Shown in pieces: positions 11,852-14,835 of a stretch of DNA of 14,835 nt. The notes under the pieces were generated by a model. It was not told the origin of the DNA. It saw only the letters and a list, made by a program, of their open reading frames with translations, and did no database searches. The first letter of the stretch is position 1. Each line of letters begins with the position of its first letter. The stretch is from Phycisphaerales bacterium. GTDB taxonomy: Bacteria > Planctomycetota > Phycisphaerae > Tepidisphaerales > Tepidisphaeraceae. A program made the position numbers and the translations under genes. The stretch is taken from NCBI GenBank assembly GCA_028288775.1, contig JAQGHP010000015.1, positions 1 through 14,835 on the forward strand. The letters run 5' to 3'.

Positions 11852-14578
11852 GTGAACGCCGCCACCCGCCGCATCCTCGCCGCCGCCCTAGCCGGCCTGA
11901 CCGGCTGCGCCGCCCCGCGCCCGCCCACTCCGACCACCGCCCCGTCCACGTCACACCCCGCGGCCCCGACGATCGCCGACCCGAAGGCGTCCGTTGCGCT
12001 GAACGACATCGAGCCCCGCGCCATCCTCTCTCCCACCACGACGCCGTCGGACGGGCCACCCCCGCCGATGGAAGCGGTGCTCCTCTACGCGGAGGCGCGC
12101 ATTGCATTGTCCGAAGGCCAGCGCGCTACCGCGCAGAACCGCCTGGAGAAGGCGCTGAAGCTCGACCCGCAGAGCTACGAACTGCACCGCACGCTGGGCC
12201 GGCTCTATCTGGGGAACAGCGCGAGCTTTGACGACCATTCGATCGAAGTGTTGGAGCAGGCCGCCGCCCTGGAGCCGGACCATCTGGATCTGCAAAGCGA
12301 CCTGGGCCGCCAGTACATGGCGAAGGGTGACACCGTTTCGGGCCTGCGTCATCTGCGCCTCGCGCTCGCCACCAGCCAATACCGCACCGACCCCGCACAG
12401 GCCACGCTTGCCGAATTCTTCCTGGCCGCGGCGCTGATCGGCGAAGGCTACGAGCGTGCGGCGCTGGAGGTGTACCAGCGCCTCGCCGAGCGGCTAGCCT
12501 CGCCGAATCTTGCGATTCGGATGCGGCCGGAAGTGGCGCTCCTCGCCGAGCACCTCGATGAGATCAACGGCCAGATCGCCGCCCTCCTGGTCAGGCAGGG
12601 CCGCAACGACGAAGCCGCGGCGCTCCTGGCCCGCGAAATCGAGCGCAATCCCGTGACGTTCGACCTGCGCGTGAGCCAGGTCCATACACAATTGGCGGGC
12701 GGCCACACCGCGGACGCCGCCCGGTCGGCGACGGCAGCGGTCGTGAAGTTCAACGCCAGCCCGGATTCCGTGACCCTCCTGCGTGAGGCGTACCGCGCCG
12801 CCGGCCATGAGTCGCAAGCCGCCGAGACGCTCGCCCAATTGCACCACGAGCACCCCAAAAACCGAGCCCTATTTTTCGCGCTGCTCGACGTCCTGCGTGC
12901 CGACCACCGCGAAGCCGAGGCGACCCGCCTGCTGGAGCAGGCCGCGGCGGCCAGCCCGGAAGATGTCGAGATCCTCCGCCAACGTTTTGAAATGTTGCGC
13001 GGCCGCGATGCCATGGGGGCCACCCGCCTGCTTGTCGAGGCGGTTGCCGCCCGCCCCGATCTTGCCGCCGAGGTCGCGCCGCTCTGGTCGCCCCTTCTGC
13101 ACGCCAGTCCCAAAGGCCGCCTGCGCTACACGCAATTGCAGGCGATGAAAGTCGCCCCGGGTGCCGAGGCGTCGAAGGCATTCTGGATCGCCCGGCTCGC
13201 ATCCGCCGCCCACCGCGACGACCTTTCCCGCCGTGAACTTGAGCGCGGCGCGAACGCTTCGCCGCCGTTCGCGCCCGCTTGCCGCGATTTGATCGACGAC
13301 ATCTGGGCGCAGCCGGACATCGACGCGGACGCAAAGGCCCACGCGACCGAAGAGGTCATTGCCCGCGCCCGGAAATCCGGCAACGCCTCCCTCGCGGCCG
13401 AGTTGCAGGGGATGCTGCTGGCGCATCAGGATAAACCGGTGCAAGCCGCCGAGGCGTTCGCGCAGGCGACAAAGCTCGGCGGACGTTCCCCCGACCTGAT
13501 CCGCGAGCGTGTCGCATCTCTCCGCCAGGCGGGCGACGACCCCGCCGCCGACGCGTTGCTTTGGAAGCTCATCAGTGACCATCCGACGCTCGGAGAGGGG
13601 TATCTTTATCTGTACTCGTCACTGGTGACCCGCGGCGTGCAGGGGGAGGCCCAGCGCGTGACTGCGACGTGGCTGGCGAATGACCCGCAAAGCCCCGACG
13701 TCCGCCGCATGCGGGCATTCGAGGACCTCCGCGCGGGCCGGACCGACGCCGCCGAGACGGCGCTCTTAGGGATCTTTCAGGAACTTGCTGATTCTCAGTC
13801 CGTCGCCGACCTGGCGATCTTCTACGCCCGCAAGCAGCACCCGGAGCAGTTCGCGTTGCATTTGCAGGAGCGTCTGGCGCACGACCCCGGCGACCTTGCC
13901 GCCGCCGGGGCGCTGGCCGGCGCATACACGGCCGACCACCGCGCCGCGGACGCCGCCGCTGTTCTCGACGCCGCCCGCGCGGCCTGCGCGAACGACCCCG
14001 ATCTGCTCTATTCCCTTTCCGGGCTCAACACGCGCATCGGCCGCAAGGAAGTGGGAGAGAACCTCCTGCGCGAAGTGTTGCGCCTCGACCCCTCCCATCC
14101 CGGTGCGGCCAATGATTTGGGCTATGTGCTGGCGGAGCAGGGCCGCAGTTTGCCGGAGGCCGAGTCGCTGATTCGCAAGGCGGTCGAGGCTGAGCCGCAC
14201 AATGCCTCATTCCTCGACAGCATGGGCTGGCTGCTCTACAAACGCGGCCGGTTTGAGGAGGCGCGCGGTTACCTGGACCGTGCGGTAGGGGCTGCGAAGG
14301 CGGGCGAAACAGGTCCGCAGCCCGACCCGGTGGTGCTCGACCATCGCGGCGACGTGCTCTACCGCCTGGGCCGCCGGGACGACGCCGGCACGGATTGGCG
14401 CCGCGCCGCCGACCGCGTTGCCGAACTCCGCGGCAATCGCGACGACGCCCCCGAAGACGTAAAATCTCTCCGGCAGGAATTGCAGACCAAGGCCCGGCAA
14501 TTAAAGGAAGGCCAGGCGGTGGATGTCGCTCCGATAGAACCCCCGGCCACCCAGCCGACCAGCGCGGCGAAGTTCTAA
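11852..14578 (+). CDS. TPR-repeat lipoprotein
   Basis: A 908-residue tetratricopeptide-repeat protein, probably a membrane-anchored lipoprotein. The GTG start yields MNAATRR, a hydrophobic stretch (ILAAALAGL) and the lipobox LTGC with Cys19, followed by a Pro/Thr-rich linker to about residue 60. Repeats begin near VLLYAEARIALSEGQRATAQNRLEKALKLDP and continue over most of the length, many of them degenerate. The C-terminal block (about 756-850) has the pattern common in large bacterial TPR lipoproteins: LGYVLAEQG, then FLDSMGWLLYKRGRFEEARGYLDRA (MGW from 791), then DPVVLDHRGDVLYRLGR. The tail is Pro/Thr-rich. TPR arrays mediate protein-protein contacts; the partner and role are not evident. 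It follows hisG by 53 bp with a good -10 box in between, so it need not be part of the upstream operon. The Shine-Dalgarno is weak. Confidence 0.88.
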   Translation: MNAATRRILAAALAGLTGCAAPRPPTPTTAPSTSHPAAPTIADPKASVALNDIEPRAILSPTTTPSDGPPPPMEAVLLYAEARIALSEGQRATAQNRLEKALKLDPQSYELHRTLGRLYLGNSASFDDHSIEVLEQAAALEPDHLDLQSDLGRQYMAKGDTVSGLRHLRLALATSQYRTDPAQATLAEFFLAAALIGEGYERAALEVYQRLAERLASPNLAIRMRPEVALLAEHLDEINGQIAALLVRQGRNDEAAALLAREIERNPVTFDLRVSQVHTQLAGGHTADAARSATAAVVKFNASPDSVTLLREAYRAAGHESQAAETLAQLHHEHPKNRALFFALLDVLRADHREAEATRLLEQAAAASPEDVEILRQRFEMLRGRDAMGATRLLVEAVAARPDLAAEVAPLWSPLLHASPKGRLRYTQLQAMKVAPGAEASKAFWIARLASAAHRDDLSRRELERGANASPPFAPACRDLIDDIWAQPDIDADAKAHATEEVIARARKSGNASLAAELQGMLLAHQDKPVQAAEAFAQATKLGGRSPDLIRERVASLRQAGDDPAADALLWKLISDHPTLGEGYLYLYSSLVTRGVQGEAQRVTATWLANDPQSPDVRRMRAFEDLRAGRTDAAETALLGIFQELADSQSVADLAIFYARKQHPEQFALHLQERLAHDPGDLAAAGALAGAYTADHRAADAAAVLDAARAACANDPDLLYSLSGLNTRIGRKEVGENLLREVLRLDPSHPGAANDLGYVLAEQGRSLPEAESLIRKAVEAEPHNASFLDSMGWLLYKRGRFEEARGYLDRAVGAAKAGETGPQPDPVVLDHRGDVLYRLGRRDDAGTDWRRAADRVAELRGNRDDAPEDVKSLRQELQTKARQLKEGQAVDVAPIEPPATQPTSAAKF

Positions 14579-14648
14579 GCATCGCGCCGGTTACCCCTGG
14601 ATTGCGGGTTAGTTCAAATAGTACGAACGGCGCAGATACAACCAAATA

Positions 14649-14683
14649 CTGACAACTGACAACTGACAACTGACAACTGACAA
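14649..14683. repeat. Unpaired heptamer array (family F, CTGACAA)
   Basis: Five perfect tandem copies of ctgacaa (14649-14683), the longest uninterrupted array in the window. It ends 16 nt before the YebC ATG. No inverted partner is present between it and the TPR stop. The 70 bp between the TPR stop and the array show nothing else recognisable. Confidence 0.92.
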
Positions 14684-14699
14684 CTTCCCCGAGGTTCCC

Positions 14700-14835
14700 A
14701 TGGCAGGACACAGTCACTGGTCGAAAATCAAACGCGCCAAAGGCGCCAACGACGCGATGCGCGGCAAGATCTGGAGCAAAATCGCCCGCAAGATCATCAT
14801 CGCCGCCAAGAACGGCGGCGATCCGCGTGACAACC
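14700..14835 (+). CDS. yebC: YebC/PmpR family protein (3' truncated)
   Basis: The first 45 codons of a YebC/PmpR/TACO1-family gene, cut by the window end. The N-terminus MAGHSHWSKIKRAKGANDAM followed by RGKIWSKIARKIIIAAKNGG is diagnostic (the usual form is MAGHSKWxNIKHRKxxxDxKRGKIF). Family members were long annotated as transcriptional regulators; some have recently been linked to relieving ribosome stalling at proline-rich stretches. GAGG (14691-14694) lies 5 nt before the ATG, so this gene has a Shine-Dalgarno although it follows a heptamer array. ruvC and ruvA commonly follow yebC but lie outside the window. Confidence 0.93.
   Translation, partial: MAGHSHWSKIKRAKGANDAMRGKIWSKIARKIIIAAKNGGDPRDN

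Overview
The window looks like chromosomal DNA from a GC-rich bacterium, most likely a member of the Planctomycetota. Three things point there: a secreted-type protein with the planctomycete N-terminal motif (RLEARQLMS) in place of an ordinary signal peptide, a nusA-infB-ylxP-rbfA translation cluster with long disordered extensions, and weak use of Shine-Dalgarno sequences. The phylum is an inference from sequence style, not a proven assignment. No rRNA, tRNA, CRISPR array, phage gene or transposase was found.

Left part (1-4150). A 5'-truncated serine beta-lactamase-like hydrolase (+) converges on a TIGR03118-family extracellular protein (-), with a perfect 12-bp hairpin between them. The TIGR03118 gene is divergent from a MalK/UgpC-type ABC transporter ATPase (+). 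The gap between these two holds a REP-like inverted doublet. The ABC gene is followed by a nested palindrome and a good Rho-independent terminator.

Central part (4150-10700). A co-directional transcription/translation block: nusA, infB (TTG start), a DUF503/YlxP gene, rbfA, and a 207-residue protein that keeps the shape of an endonuclease III-type HhH-GPD fold but has lost the catalytic lysine and the hairpin glycines. rimP, ylxR, truB and rpsO, frequent neighbours of these genes elsewhere, are absent.

Right part (10700-14835). A long-form hisG; a large TPR lipoprotein with its own plausible promoter; and the first 45 codons of a YebC/PmpR-family gene cut by the window edge.

The most unusual signal is outside the genes. 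From 4150 to 14700, six of the eight gaps between genes contain tandem repeats with a period of exactly 7 bp. There are five or six different heptamer sequences. In four of the gaps the heptamers occur as a left array and a right array in opposite orientation, which would fold as long hairpins. Several of these fill nearly the whole gap from stop codon to next start codon, and most of the genes that follow lack a recognisable Shine-Dalgarno sequence. They resemble in kind the heptanucleotide tandem repeats known from cyanobacteria, but the paired inverted arrangement and the placement inside a core translation cluster deserve attention.
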